Assembly: GCA_024349245.1 (NCBI GenBank)
Contig: JALDNG010000506.1
Coordinates: 1-64,000 of the forward strand
Direction: 5' to 3'
DNA: 64,000 nucleotides
Origin: Neodontobutis hainanensis
Lineage: Eukaryota > Chordata > Actinopteri > Gobiiformes > Odontobutidae
Both the position numbers and the translations under genes were made by a program. Of the stretch, positions 10,116 through 21,009 are shown piece after piece. The notes beneath the pieces are model-generated. The model saw nothing but the letters and a program-made list of their open reading frames with translations, ran no database searches and was not told where the DNA came from. How positions within the stretch are numbered: the first letter of the stretch is position 1; each line of letters opens with the position of its first letter.

Positions 10116-11762
10116 CCTGTTGTCGCCGCATTTTTGCATAAGAGCACAGAACGCATGCCGCGTATTTTCAATTACAAATAGTGATTTCATAAAAAATAAA
10201 ACACATCTCTTGATATTTTTGTGTTAGAAAATAATTCCATATGCCACTTGAAATAAATCGAAGAATCTCTCATTTTTAAACGGCATGAATTATCGAGAAT
10301 GGACGCGCTTGCGTAAATCACATGGTTGATACTTGATTATTCAATAAACTTATTTTGTATGGACATAAAAGAAACAATTTGACGTCAATAAGTTTGATTA
10401 AAAAAATACTTTCTCTTTGAAGTAGTAGGTAATCAGCTATACTTTGATAAAATAGGAATAGTCGTTATTAGTTTAAAATTTTGTTCAAAAGAAATTATTT
10501 GTATTCCTCGAACTTTATTTCCATTAAATGGAACGTGAAAGAAATTTTAATTTTCGAAAAACCATTAATCATTTCAGGTTAAAGTGATTTTTAGAATAAT
10601 TTGGTAACGCTGAATTTTTATAATTTATTTTGAAATTTAAAAATACTGACTATTTTCTCTTAATTTTTTGTGTAGAAGGAGTTATATGCGTTTGAACACT
10701 TTTTGGAGTATTTTCTGTAAATTTACGCATTACATCAAAGATCTTTTCTCTAAGTGTAGTCATTCCACTTATCCCTTAATGTGGTCGCTTTTGTTCAGAT
10801 AGATCTGAAATTAGGCAGCGGAATAGTCTCACCTGTTAAATTTCTCAAAGTATTCCCCGCCATTATTGAAGCCTTGACTTTTCGGTATTGTTACTTTAAA
10901 GCGAAAAAGTTTAAATTCTCTTTTAGTTAAGGCTAAAAATGAGAAATCACTTTATTTTTGTCAAAATAGGCAAGAAAATTTATAATATGAACGTTGATAC
11001 AAACGACTGCTGTTCCAAAGATGAATTTAACTTCTACAAAATAACATATTTTAAATAAATTTTTAAAAATATCATTTTCAAATGTATCCGTATAACTAAC
11101 TAAGATAATTTTTATTTGTTTTTAAGTTTTTAACAGTATTGCGAGTTCAGCATTAAAATATGTACTTTGGTTTCAAAACGAAGATAAAATAATTATAGTC
11201 AGACATATCTTGGGATTGTTAAACTGACTTAATTTACTTTCAAATTAGTTAAAAGTTGTTTTTACACCAGCGCAAATTTTAATTAAAATCAACACCAAAA
11301 CACTTTAAAAAACTGAAGAAATTTATTATCTCGGTGATAAACGAAGCGAATTCACACACAGAATTTGTCTTATTTTATCAAAGACTGAAAATTCAGAGTG
11401 AGTTTATTTCGTTCTCACTGTGGACATAAATGTAATAGTTTCCTTGAATACGATATAACAATGGAAAATTTTTTGTTTAAAACTCATTTAAAAGGCAAAA
11501 TTTAATCATAATTTAAATGTAAACAAGAAATATCGTAAAGTTACTTTACCTGACACAATGAATAAAAGCACTTCTGCGCACTTATCAATGCCACTTAAAA
11601 TGGGAAATTTATTTCGATTTCTTAATAGTGACACATGGAATCATTTAACGACACAAAAAATCGAAAACATTCAATTACTTTTTGATTCATAAAGTACATT
11701 GTCACTGTCGAAAATACGCGGCGCGCGTCGTGCGCATTTATGCAAAAATGCTGCCACCAACC
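10116..11762. mobile_element. long-terminal-inverted-repeat element, non-autonomous (left copy)
   Basis: The ends are inverted copies of each other. At the left GCCGCATTTTTGCATAA is followed by GCCGCGTATTTTC; the reverse complement of the right end reads GCAGCATTTTTGCATAA and then GCCGCGTATTTTC. Similarity continues inward for about 200-250 bp with divergence (for example AATTCCATATGCCACT against GATTCCATGTGTCACT, and shared ATCGAA and GGCAT blocks). The middle of about 1.1 kb has no transposase frame. I could not define a target-site duplication. Long subterminal inverted repeats around a non-coding core are typical of MITE or foldback-type DNA elements; the superfamily is unknown. Confidence 0.6.
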
Positions 11763-12537
11763 GGCAAATAAAACCTAATAAATCCAGAAATATATTTCAA
11801 AAATTTGAACAAAATATTTTAAAAAGGAAGTTCACAATGTATTTTTTAATTGTATGTGAGAGAGATAAAAAAATTGAAATAGTGAATATTTAATTTTAAA
11901 GCTTCATGTTTTTACAAGAAAATGAAGGTTTAATACAAAAATGAAATAAAAAACATCAATATCTAAATAATATCTAGAACTGAAAATCAATTTAATGTTT
12001 AATACATCTATTCTATAAAGAAAAGTAAAAAGACGAAATAATATTTTTACCTCCAAATATATCTTAATTAAACAAAAACAATGTTTTGAAAGTTCCTTTA
12101 TCAATTCCCATTAAATCTTAGAAAACCGAGAAGAGCATTTCGGCCTGAGAATGCGCATAAAAGTATAAATGTCAAATTTACATAAAGTTGAAAATGTCCC
12201 AAATAATCAATTTACACAAATCAAACCGAAACACGAATTCTATACGTGGGGAAGAGAAGAAAACGAACCGAAATGAAACTTTTAAACTTGAAATTAAAGG
12301 AAATTTGATCTAAAGGCCAAAATAGCGCAACCAATGGTAAAACTAACAACCAAAATGTAGAAAATTAACGTTGAACTCGTTCAAGCCTTTTTCAATTAAA
12401 CCAAAGCCTCGAAGCGATATAAAAATATAGAGACAAAAATTTTTGAACAAGATATAAGTTAAACGATATGATGATAAGAGGAAAACACGTAAATACGTGA
12501 GATTATTTATAACTTAATCTATTTTAATTTTATTTCG

Positions 12538-13538
12538 TTAAACAAAGTAGTAGGAGTTTGTTTTTCTTTCCTTTTTCGGATATTTTAGATAGATAAGTAT
12601 GACAAATGGAACAAGTAGAACGAGGACAACCACTGAAACAATAATAGCAATAATCCTAGAATCATAAAAATCGTATACACGACGAGAGGCCCTTTTTGCT
12701 TGATGTTTCACTTTCAGAAACTTTTTCATCTTTATTTGTGGTTTCCCTTGACTTTGGTATTTTCGAAATCTGTAGTAGAAAAGGAATAATCTTTAAACCA
12801 TTTTTGGCCACTTTAGCATATACACGATATGCAGTTTTAGACGTATCCACCACAAATGGGTCGCCTCCAATTTTAATAACCAGGATAGTATTCTATTTAA
12901 CAAATACGAAATATAAAAAATAAAAAATATTTGAAAAAAAGAGTTAAAAGTAACTTTCCAATGCCACATGTTAATATGGGAATCAGCTCACCTGACTGTA
13001 TTCGAATTCCAGTTTATACTCACTGCCGTGAACAGGAATAGATCGAAATACACAAAGAGGTTTTGTTCTTGTGACGACGCAATGTTCATAATTATCTTCA
13101 AATGGAGTCCCCGTGAAGGTGAGTTTCATCATAGTCGTTCCTCCTTCCTGAGAGGGCGCCATAACGACTGGGGAACGGTAATCAGACTGTACATAAGCGC
13201 ATATCCCAGAATTACAACTCCACGCAGGCATGGAATTAAGTGTTGGAAAAACAGAGAATCTACCCAATAATGTTCTTTGGAGAGACCTAGGACTACTATG
13301 ACCGTTTTTCGTTAAGAATGGATAGAGCGACGTATAGACCTGAAGTGAGTACTTTTTTACAATTATAATACTTGTTCAAGATTTTTACGACGTAATGGAA
13401 CAATAACTTGATGCATAGTTCGATGAAGTGGAAGAAACGAAGTTTTGACAAATCCATACTCACACAATCCCAAATTCTCAGAATCATCTGCACAAACATC
13501 GAAATTATGAATATCATTGATAACATCTATTTTCTGTT
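12538..13538 (-). CDS. 3' half of type I membrane protein gene (left copy, 5' exons missing)
   Basis: Exons read on the minus strand: about 13538-13372, 13339-12992, 12892-12681, 12655-12538, with introns of 32, 99 and 25 nt. They match the last four exons of the complete gene at 16854-18801. The ectodomain part carries six cysteines in three close pairs (VCADDSENLGLC, CNSGIC, CVVTRTKPLC), then a linker, a membrane span of about 26 residues (IIAIIVSVVVLVLLVPFVIL) and a short tail ending NSYYFV. AATAAA lies 4 bp after the stop, which suggests that this copy, not the right-hand one, keeps the correct base count at the tail (five T's near 12570). Upstream of 13565 the sequence is unique and I find no matching 5' exons, so this copy is probably a truncated duplicate, or an artefact. 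Confidence 0.6.
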
Positions 13539-13565
13539 CTGAAAGTAAAAAAACAATTAGATTTG

Positions 13566-14295
13566 TCTTTGAAGTTAATTACATATGCTTTAGTTTTCAT
13601 CGGTCATCTCATTTGAAATTTGTTGCAAGGTCAAATAACAAGAAACTCCAGGGAAAAACTGAAAATTAAATCAACACTCCTGACAAAAATAAAGCTTTTC
13701 GTATCAGTATGTTCCTCGATGGCATCGGAATATGTTTCGAAACGCGTCAAAAGTTTATTTAACTGAATTCTTTAATATTAAGCTCGTTCCTCAATCATCC
13801 GCGTCGTCGTATTATGAGATAAGAAAACAGATAGGATAGCTTATTCCTTCCTCAGGCGTCCAAGTTTGATCGGCGATGTGATAAATTTATTTGATAAAGT
13901 CACCCTCGAGCAAACGCTTGATATTGAGTGAAATCTATCAGAAATGATTGCACTTACATTGGTTTATTCACTTCTATCACGATATAGTTGTTGAAAAAAT
14001 ATCATAAAAAACTAAATTATTATGGATCAAAAACACTCTCTAGCTGTGTCAATTTTACCAAAAATCAGATCGAGACATTTTAATTTTACTTTACAGAGGT
14101 ACATGAACCTGTTCATATCTTGAGAAACTTTCAACTCAATTTGTCCACTTTCCATATTTTTTGCTATCATTTCACAGGAAACACTACCACAATACAGTCT
14201 AAAATAAATTACTTAAAATATGAGCTTTACCATATTTAACAGCTGTAATGTAATTTCTAAAGTCATCTTTAAATGTCCTATTGTTATCAATCTCG
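13566..14295. other. unique spacer between the tandem copies
   Basis: 730 bp not shared by the two copies. GC is higher than in the deserts, and the minus strand holds at least one plausible exon (14027-14198). The remainder, 13566-14026, has GC-richer patches (CGCGTCGTCG near 13801, CACCCTCGAG near 13901) but no frame that I can follow. Confidence 0.5.
14027..14198 (-). CDS. possible exon, weakly SRP9-like
   Basis: The frame begins after TTATTTTAG (14199) and reads LYCGSVSCEMIAKNMESG, QIELKVSQDMNRFMYLCKV, and onward to a TGA at 14027-14029. The stretch G-x-[IL]-x-x-K-V-[ST]-x-D-[LM]-x-x-[LF]-[VM]-Y recalls the central strand region of the signal-recognition-particle 9 kDa protein, a partner of SRP14 in Alu RNA binding. 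An upstream frame (RTFKDDFRNYITAVKY) would be its first part, separated by a candidate 32-nt GTAAAG...TTTTAG intron whose phase is off by one. The similarity is short and the name is tentative. It is independent of the surrounding repeats. Confidence 0.25.
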
Positions 14296-17200
14296 ATGAG
14301 CACTCGGCTCTCCCTTAAAAATAAACCACGTGTATGGGAGAAAGTTACAAGATTGTAGATCATTTACATGATTTTAACACTATTTATATGGATACGACGT
14401 GCTTAGCTACGAATTTATATTCATAAGCACAAAAATATCTTAAATATCATGTTAACCTGTTGTCGCCGCATTTTTGCATAAGAGCACAGAACGCATGCCG
14501 CGTATTTTCAATTACAAATAGTGATTTCATAAAAAATAAAACACATCTCTTGATATTTTGTGTTAGAAAATAATTCCATATGCCACTTGAAATAAATCGA
14601 AGAATCTCTCATTTTAAACGGCATGAATTATCGAGAATGGACGCGCTTGCGTAAATCACATGGTTGATACTTGATTATTCAATAAACTTATTTTGTATGG
14701 ACATAAAAGAAACAATTTGACGTCAATAAGTTTGATTAAAAAAATACTTTCTCTTTGAAGTAGTAGGTAATCAGCTATACTTTGATAAAATAGGAATAGT
14801 CGTTATTAGTTTAAAATTTTGTTCAAAAAGAAATTATTTGTATTCCTCGAACTTTATTTCCATTAAATGGAACGTGAAAGAAATTTTAATTTTCGAAAAA
14901 CCATTAATCATTTCAGGTTAAAGTGATTTTTAGAATAATTTGGTAACGCTGAATTTTATAATTTATTTTGAAATTTAAAAATACTGACTATTTTCTCTTA
15001 ATTTTTTGTGTAGAAGGAGTTATATGCGTTTGAACACTTTTTGGAGTATTTTCTGTAAATTTACGCATTACATCAAAGATCTTTTCTCTAAGTGTAGTCA
15101 TTCCACTTATCCCTTAATGTGGTCGCTTTTGTTCAGATAGATCTGAAATTAGGCAGCGGAATAGTCTCACCTGTTAAATTTCTCAAAGTATTCCCCGCCA
15201 TTATTGAAGCCTTGACTTTTCGGTATTGTTACTTTAAAGCGAAAAAAGTTTAAATTCTCTTTTAGTTAAGGCTAAAAATGAGAAATCACTTTATTTTGTC
15301 AAAATAGGCAAGAAAATTTATAATATGAACGTTGATACAAACGACTGCTGTTCCAAAAGATGAATTTAACTTCTACAAAATAACATATTTTAAATAAATT
15401 TTTAAAAAATATCATTTTCAAATGTATCCGTATAACTAACTAAGATAATTTTTATTTGTTTTTTTAAGTTTTTAACAGTATTGCGAGTTCAGCATTAAAA
15501 TATGTACTTTGGTTTCAAAACGAAGATAAAATAATTATAGTCAGACATATCTTGGGATTGTTAAACTGACTTAATTTACTTTCAAATTAGTTAAAAGTTG
15601 TTTTTTACACCAGCGCAAATTTTAATTAAAATCAACACCAAAACACTTTAAAAAACTGAAGAAATTTATTATCTCGGTGATAAACGAAGCGAATTCACAC
15701 ACAGAATTTGTCTTATTTTATCAAAGACTGAAAATTCAGAGTGAGTTTATTTCGTTCTCACTGTGGACATAAATGTAATAGTTTCCTTGAATACGATATA
15801 ACAATGGAAAATTTTTTGTTTAAAACTCATTTAAAAGGCAAAATTTAATCATAATTTAAATGTAAACAAGAAATATCGTAAAGTTACTTTACCTGACACA
15901 ATGAATAAAAGCACTTCTGCGCACTTATCAATGCCACTTAAAATGGGAAATTTATTTCGATTTCTTAATAGTGACACATGGAATCATTTAACGACACAAA
16001 AATCGAAAACATTCAATTACTTTTGATTCATAAAGTACATTGTCACTGTCGAAAATACGCGGCGCGCGTCGTGCGCATTTATGCAAAATGCTGCCACCAA
16101 CCGGCAAATAAAACCTAATAAATCCAGAAATATATTTCAAAAATTTGAACAAAATATTTTAAAGGAAGTTCACAATGTATTTTTAATTGTATGTGAGAGA
16201 GATAAAAAAATTGAAATAGTGAATATTTAATTTTAAAGCTTCATGTTTTTACAAGAAAATGAAGGTTTAATACAAAAATGAAATAAAAAACATCAATATC
16301 TAAATAATATCTAGAACTGAAAATCAATTTAATGTTTAACACATCTATTCTATAAAGAAAAGTAAAAAAGACGAAATAATATTTTTACCTCCAAATATAT
16401 CTTAATTAAACAAAAACAATGTTTTGAAAGTTCCTTTATCAATTCCCATTAAATCTTAGAAAACCGAGAAGAGCATTTCGGCCTGAGAATGCGCATAAAA
16501 GTATAAATGTCAAATTTACATAAAGTTGAAAATGTCCCAAATAATCAATTTACACAAATCAAACCAAACACGAATTCTATACGTGGGAAGAGAAGAAAAC
16601 GAACCGAAATGAAACTTTTAAACTTGAAATTAAAGGAAATTTGATCTAAAGGCCAAAATAGCGCAACCAATGGTAAAACTAACAACCAAAATGTAGAAAA
16701 TTAACGTTGAACTCGTTCAAGCCTTTTCAATTAAACCAAAGCCTCGAAGCGATATAAAAATATAGAGACAAAAATTTTTGAACAAGATATAAGTTAAACG
16801 ATATGATGATAAGAGGAAAACACGTAAATACGTGAGGTTATTTATAACTTAATCTATTTTAATTTTATTTCGTTAAACAAAGTAGTAGGAGTTTGTTTTT
16901 CTTTCCTTTTCGGATATTTTAGATAGATAAGTATGACAAATGGAACAAGTAGAACGAGGACAACCACTGAAACAATAATAGCAATAATCCTAGAATCATA
17001 AAAATCGTATACACGACGAGAGGCCCTTTTTGCTTGATGTTTCACTTTCAGAAACTTTTTCATCTTTATTTGTGGTTTCCCTTGACTTTGGTATTTTCGA
17101 AATCTGTAGTAGAAAAGGAATAATCTTTAAACCATTTTTGGCCACTTTAGCATATACACGATATGCAGTTTTAGACGTATCCACCACAAATGGGTCGCCT

Positions 17201-17899
17201 CCAATTTTAATAACCAGGATAGTATTCTATTTAACAAATACGAAATATAAAAAATAAAAAATATTTGAAAAAAAGAGTTAAAAGTAACTTTCCAATGCCA
17301 CATGTTAATATGGGAATCAGCTCACCTGACTGTATTCGAATTCCAGTTTATACTCACTGCCGTGAACAGGAATAGATCGAAATACACAAAGAGGTTTTGT
17401 TCTTGTGACGACGCAATGTTCATAATTATCTTCAAATGGAGTCCCCGTGAAGGTGAGTTTCATCATAGTCGTTCCTCCTTCCTGAGAGGGCGCCATAACG
17501 ACTGGGGAACGGTAATCAGACTGTACATAAGCGCATATCCCAGAATTACAACTCCACGCAGGCATGGAATTAAGTGTTGGAAAAACAGAGAATCTACCCA
17601 ATAATGTTCTTTGGAGAGACCTAGGACTACTATGACCGTTTTTCGTTAAGAATGGATAGAGCGACGTATAGACCTGAAGTGAGTACTTTTTTACAATTAT
17701 AATACTTGTTCAAGATTTTTACGACGTAATGGAACAATAACTTGATGCAAAGTTCGATGAAGTGGAAGAAACGAAGTTTTGACAAATCCATACTCACACA
17801 ATCCCAAATTCTCAGAATCATCTGCACAAACATCGAAATTATGAATATCATTGATAACATCTATTTTCTGTTCTGAAAGTAAAAAAACAATTAGATTTG
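14296..17899 (+). repeat. tandem duplication, right copy (3.6 kb)
   Basis: Direct copy of 9956-13565, offset by about 4.33 kb. This copy is continuous with the 5' exons of the membrane-protein gene, so it probably represents the ancestral arrangement. The right breakpoint (17899 against 13565) falls inside the intron before exon 6 of that gene, which explains why the left copy lacks exons 1-5. Confidence 0.95.
14456..16102. mobile_element. long-terminal-inverted-repeat element (right copy)
   Basis: Same element as at 10116-11762, carried along by the tandem duplication rather than by independent insertion, because the flanks are duplicated too. It ends at the same positions within the repeat unit. 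Confidence 0.6.
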
Positions 17900-18801
17900 A
17901 TAAAATATTCTCATCCTAACGTTAATAAGATAATTCACACTTTGATAATTTTCTATGAGTGCCGAAGCTTCGATATTTTCACTCTGAATCACATCATGAC
18001 CTAAGGGTGTGATACCATTTGGGTTCAGAGATTTAACAGCACTCTGACCAACCTTGATCCCTGCAACCTTAACTCTTAAACAGAGAATACCAATTGGTCA
18101 AACATTGGGACTGTCAAAATCAAGGCAACACCATGTCTAAAAGGGATGAAATTCGAGAGATGTAATTCAATTTTATAAGTAGAGATAGTTAAAACCACTA
18201 GATCTGTAAAATCTCCCACAACTAGTGGTCTGATTGAGAGTTTAAGTACTCGAGTCGGAATTACATTCTTAATGTATCTAAAGGTTTACCATATCCCTGA
18301 AAAGAATATCGACAAAGATATTAAACACTGAGGTACCTTTATAAATTATAAAAGTTACTTTTAGCTGTGACAATAATGGTAGCGTAAGAGAATTCAAATA
18401 AATAATTCAGGGAATCACGAGAAAACGGCGAATCTTTTGTCGCTGTATTTCCAGCCCCACGATCAAGTTTAACCTCTAATCTTGATATTGTCTTTGTATC
18501 ATAACAAAAATACATTTTCATCTACAGACAGAAACAAAAAGTTTTTGCGCCTCCCGCTTGAATGATATACGCTATTAAAAATGTCCTCATCAATCCCTGA
18601 GACTTTGATGGAAGAAGATCCAGTTAATACATCACCTCGTCCATAGGCCTTGATCGACACATCCATCGTGTCTATATCTGAATGGGAAATATCGAATCGA
18701 GTAATTAGAACAAGAAAACCACTCAACGTAGAAATATAAAAAAACCTAATCGCATCCTTGAAACAAAACGCACTCAAAAAGATAGACAAAAGCAACTTCA
18801 T
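16854..18801 (-). CDS. type I membrane protein of unknown family, about 540 aa
   Basis: Exons read on the minus strand: 18801-18526, 18491-18359, 18336-18290, 18267-18091, 18067-17941, about 17872-17706, 17673-17326, 17226-17015, 16989-16854. Introns are 34, 22, 22, 23, 68, 32, 99 and 25 nt; a further 42-nt in-frame intron (18678-18719, ending CCATTCAG) is likely. The product starts with a signal peptide (MKLLLSIFLSAFCFKDA), has a long ectodomain with six clustered cysteines in its second half, a single membrane span near the C-terminus and a short basic tail. This predicts a surface protein. The acceptor before exon 6 is uncertain (TTTCAG or the AG five bases later). In this copy a T run near 16908 is one base shorter than in the left copy, replacing the tail end NSYYFV by a longer one. 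I do not recognise the family; no domain motif is decisive. Confidence 0.65.
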
Positions 18802-20026
18802 TCTCCCTATAAACGATTTATCACGAAAAGAGATGAATCACACCCAAAACATTAACTAAATGGGGTAATTTTATTCCTACGCCAATTTAATCTCACAACA
18901 TGAAGCTGTTAGAAATCGCATTCAAAATCTGTCATCCTTTCATGAAAAAGCAGCAATAAATATCAATTTCATAAGGTTTTAAAAATTTTGAAATCTGTTC
19001 AAAAAACTAGCGGGAACTTTTTCGTTGTCTCTCTGTTGTGCTAAGGCACAAATTTTGGTTGCAGATTACTTCTTACGTAGATTTCCACACAAATCTGGTC
19101 TTATTAACGTTTGCCTTGTCCGAAATAACAGTATTTCTAGCGTTTCATGAAAAGCTCAATTTAGAGAAGTTTTTATGTTTATAAGAAGGGTTAAGCGTTT
19201 GGAGAAATTAATCCTAATGGGACACTCCCGTATATATGCGGCGTCGTGTTAATAGTTAAAATGTTGTTATGCTGAAAAAATAATATCAATAAAATGTATT
19301 TTTAACTTTATAAAAACAACATGACCCATGGATTTAATAGTTTTTGCATTTCATCAAATTCAAAATTTATAGAAATGCTTAAGTATATATGAGATTAAAA
19401 ATTTGTGTATGAACGTCACGGTAAAACTTGACCATTAAATTTAATACTCTATACTTTGATAAAATTGATTTTTCCATCGTCACAAATATTTTTCCTTTGA
19501 GCAAACTATCTGAAAAAATTTCAATAATATTTTGCTACTTCTGACCAAATTTTAAACGAAAAATAAATATCTTCATACAATTTATTAACTATCAACTTGA
19601 GGGATATTAAGCAATGTCATTGGTTTCTTGGCCCTATTGCTCACATCCATCTTTCGAAATAATACCATTTTATCTCAAATATTTTTAAAAAACTTGTATC
19701 CGTGATATTTTTTGCTTTAAATACAGTGTTGGGCCCCTATTTACGTACTAAATGATTTCTACTTGATGATGGGGAATTTATACGTATCACCATTGCTGTA
19801 TAATGAGAACCATCAAATAGATATCCTGATACTCGTTTTAATTAAATATTATTTTTCGAAATCATAAATCTGAAGTAATATTGAGGTTCAGAAAATTTTA
19901 AAATGTTGTCTAGATTGCTTTATTTTATTAAAAGCTGTCAATTTTGCTGATTCGTAGAAACGTTTTGACAGTTTTATGTGAGTAGTATTAACAAGACTAA
20001 ATAAATTCTCATCTTTAATACTTTTA
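18802..20026. other. upstream region of the membrane-protein gene, no clear gene
   Basis: About 18990-19150 is GC-richer and open in more than one frame on both strands (plus: LSLCCAKAQILVADYF; minus: RNTVISDKANVNKTRFVWKS followed by a GTAAGA donor). The alternatives contradict each other, so I make no call. The rest is AT-rich and holds nothing that I recognise. Confidence 0.35.
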
Positions 20027-20204
20027 ATGAGCCATTGCCCAACAGGTAAGCTACCCCTCCACTACCAAGAGGGAAAGAGCCACCAAACACCCTATGTGAG
20101 ATCTTTTCATCTGAACGAGGGTTCCCAAACGGGTAAATTCGCCTGGGCAAATCATAGCAAGCAAAGCTTCAACAAACAACATGAATATAAAAACTGTCTT
20201 CTGA
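20027..20204 (+). CDS. possible small gene, 42 aa, two tiny introns
   Basis: Exons 20027-20045, 20070-20132 and 20158-20204 join across introns of 24 nt (GTAAGC...ACCAAG) and 25 nt (GTAAAT...CATAG). Both donors fit the consensus, and both splices keep the frame open to TGA: MSHCPTEGKSHQTPYVRSFH and onward. The patch is clearly GC-richer than its surroundings. Against it, the product is short and unrecognised, and the opposite strand offers a rival reading, MKRSHIGCLVALSLLVVEG, a perfect-looking signal peptide beginning at about 20113. Only one of the two is likely to be real. Confidence 0.3.
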
Positions 20205-20655
20205 TAGCACACTGTGTTCATTCAACATGATCTACTACGAAACGTTTAGCTATCTCTTACTTTAAAGTTATGATATACCATAAAGGAAATAGCAAAATTT
20301 TCATCGATTTTTCTTGAGAAGTACTCCATTATCTTCCAAAGTTAAATTTACCAAGCATCCACTGTTTACGATCTTAGAAGCGGGTTTTAAGGCTTAGGCT
20401 ATTTGGATTAACATGAAGTGGTTGTGGCATATACTTCAATAAGACGCCTCAAATATATTAAATAATTGAACAAATTTACAAAAAATAATTAAATTAAGAA
20501 GTATAAGCAAAAGAATTAATCTGATTTTAAAAAATTGAATGAACTTCTTTGTCTACACATAATAGAAATTAAAAGGTATATTTTTGTGGTGCACATCTAC
20601 CACCGGCGGCGGAAGTGATTTAATAAACAACTGCTTGGTCAATTAATTTAACTGT

Positions 20656-21009
20656 TTATTTTGTGTTTTCTACGTAAAAAATAACGAACTCCAGAAGAAA
20701 TACGATCGTGGGGACTACCCACGTCATCAAGGAGGCCACAAACTTAGGTGATCCACCGCTGACCTAACCTTCAAATCAATATTAACCTGCCACATCTAAA
20801 AATTTAGCTATCCACGAGGGTATCCTCAATTTCAAAAAAAAATATCGTCAAAGCGTTTTTTGTTCATTTAATTTAAAAAACGTGTCGATCCACGTACGAT
20901 GGCTTTTTCGTCTAATCCCCTATTACTCATAATCCAGCGAAGTTACCAAAGAAATCAATGATGAATCCCTGAAAAATTGAACCCAGAATTCTAATACAGC
21001 CCCATACAT
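20656..21009 (-). CDS. small single-span membrane protein, 79 aa, unknown
   Basis: Exons 21009-20947, 20919-20882, 20824-20794 and 20763-20656 join across introns of 27, 57 and 30 nt to give 79 residues starting MYGAVLEFWVQFFRDSS and ending in a hydrophobic segment (LMTWVVPTIVFLLEFVIFY) close to the C-terminus, as in tail-anchored or small integral membrane proteins. The stop overlaps an AATAAA (AAAATAAAC). The introns are needed, since no single frame stays open. I do not recognise the family. Alternative splices in the middle (through the A and T runs at 20840-20860) are possible, so the exact middle exons are uncertain while the last exon is better supported. Confidence 0.4.

Larger units (their letters stand above)
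9956..13565 (+). repeat. tandem duplication, left copy (3.6 kb)
   Basis: This segment recurs at 14296-17899 in the same orientation, from ATGAGCACTCGGCTCTCCC to CAATTAGATTTG. Over 3.6 kb I noticed only a handful of substitutions (for example near 12009, 12507 and 13415); the many other differences are one- or two-base changes in homopolymer runs. The copies are separated by 730 bp of unique sequence. The unit holds a long-inverted-repeat element and the last four exons of a membrane-protein gene. It is either a very young duplication or an assembly artefact (for example two haplotypes laid end to end); the sequence alone cannot separate these. Confidence 0.95.

Noticed and set aside
11699..11893. 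Plus frame of 64 codons rich in Arg/Lys within the repeat unit
   Set aside because: It lies over the right inverted repeat of the transposon-like element; the frame is interrupted in the other tandem copy and has no recognisable domain.
12696..13270. Plus-strand frames of 75 and 100 codons, repeated at 17030-17604
   Set aside because: Opposite strand of the membrane-protein exons, which form a consistent splice chain with signal peptide and membrane span.
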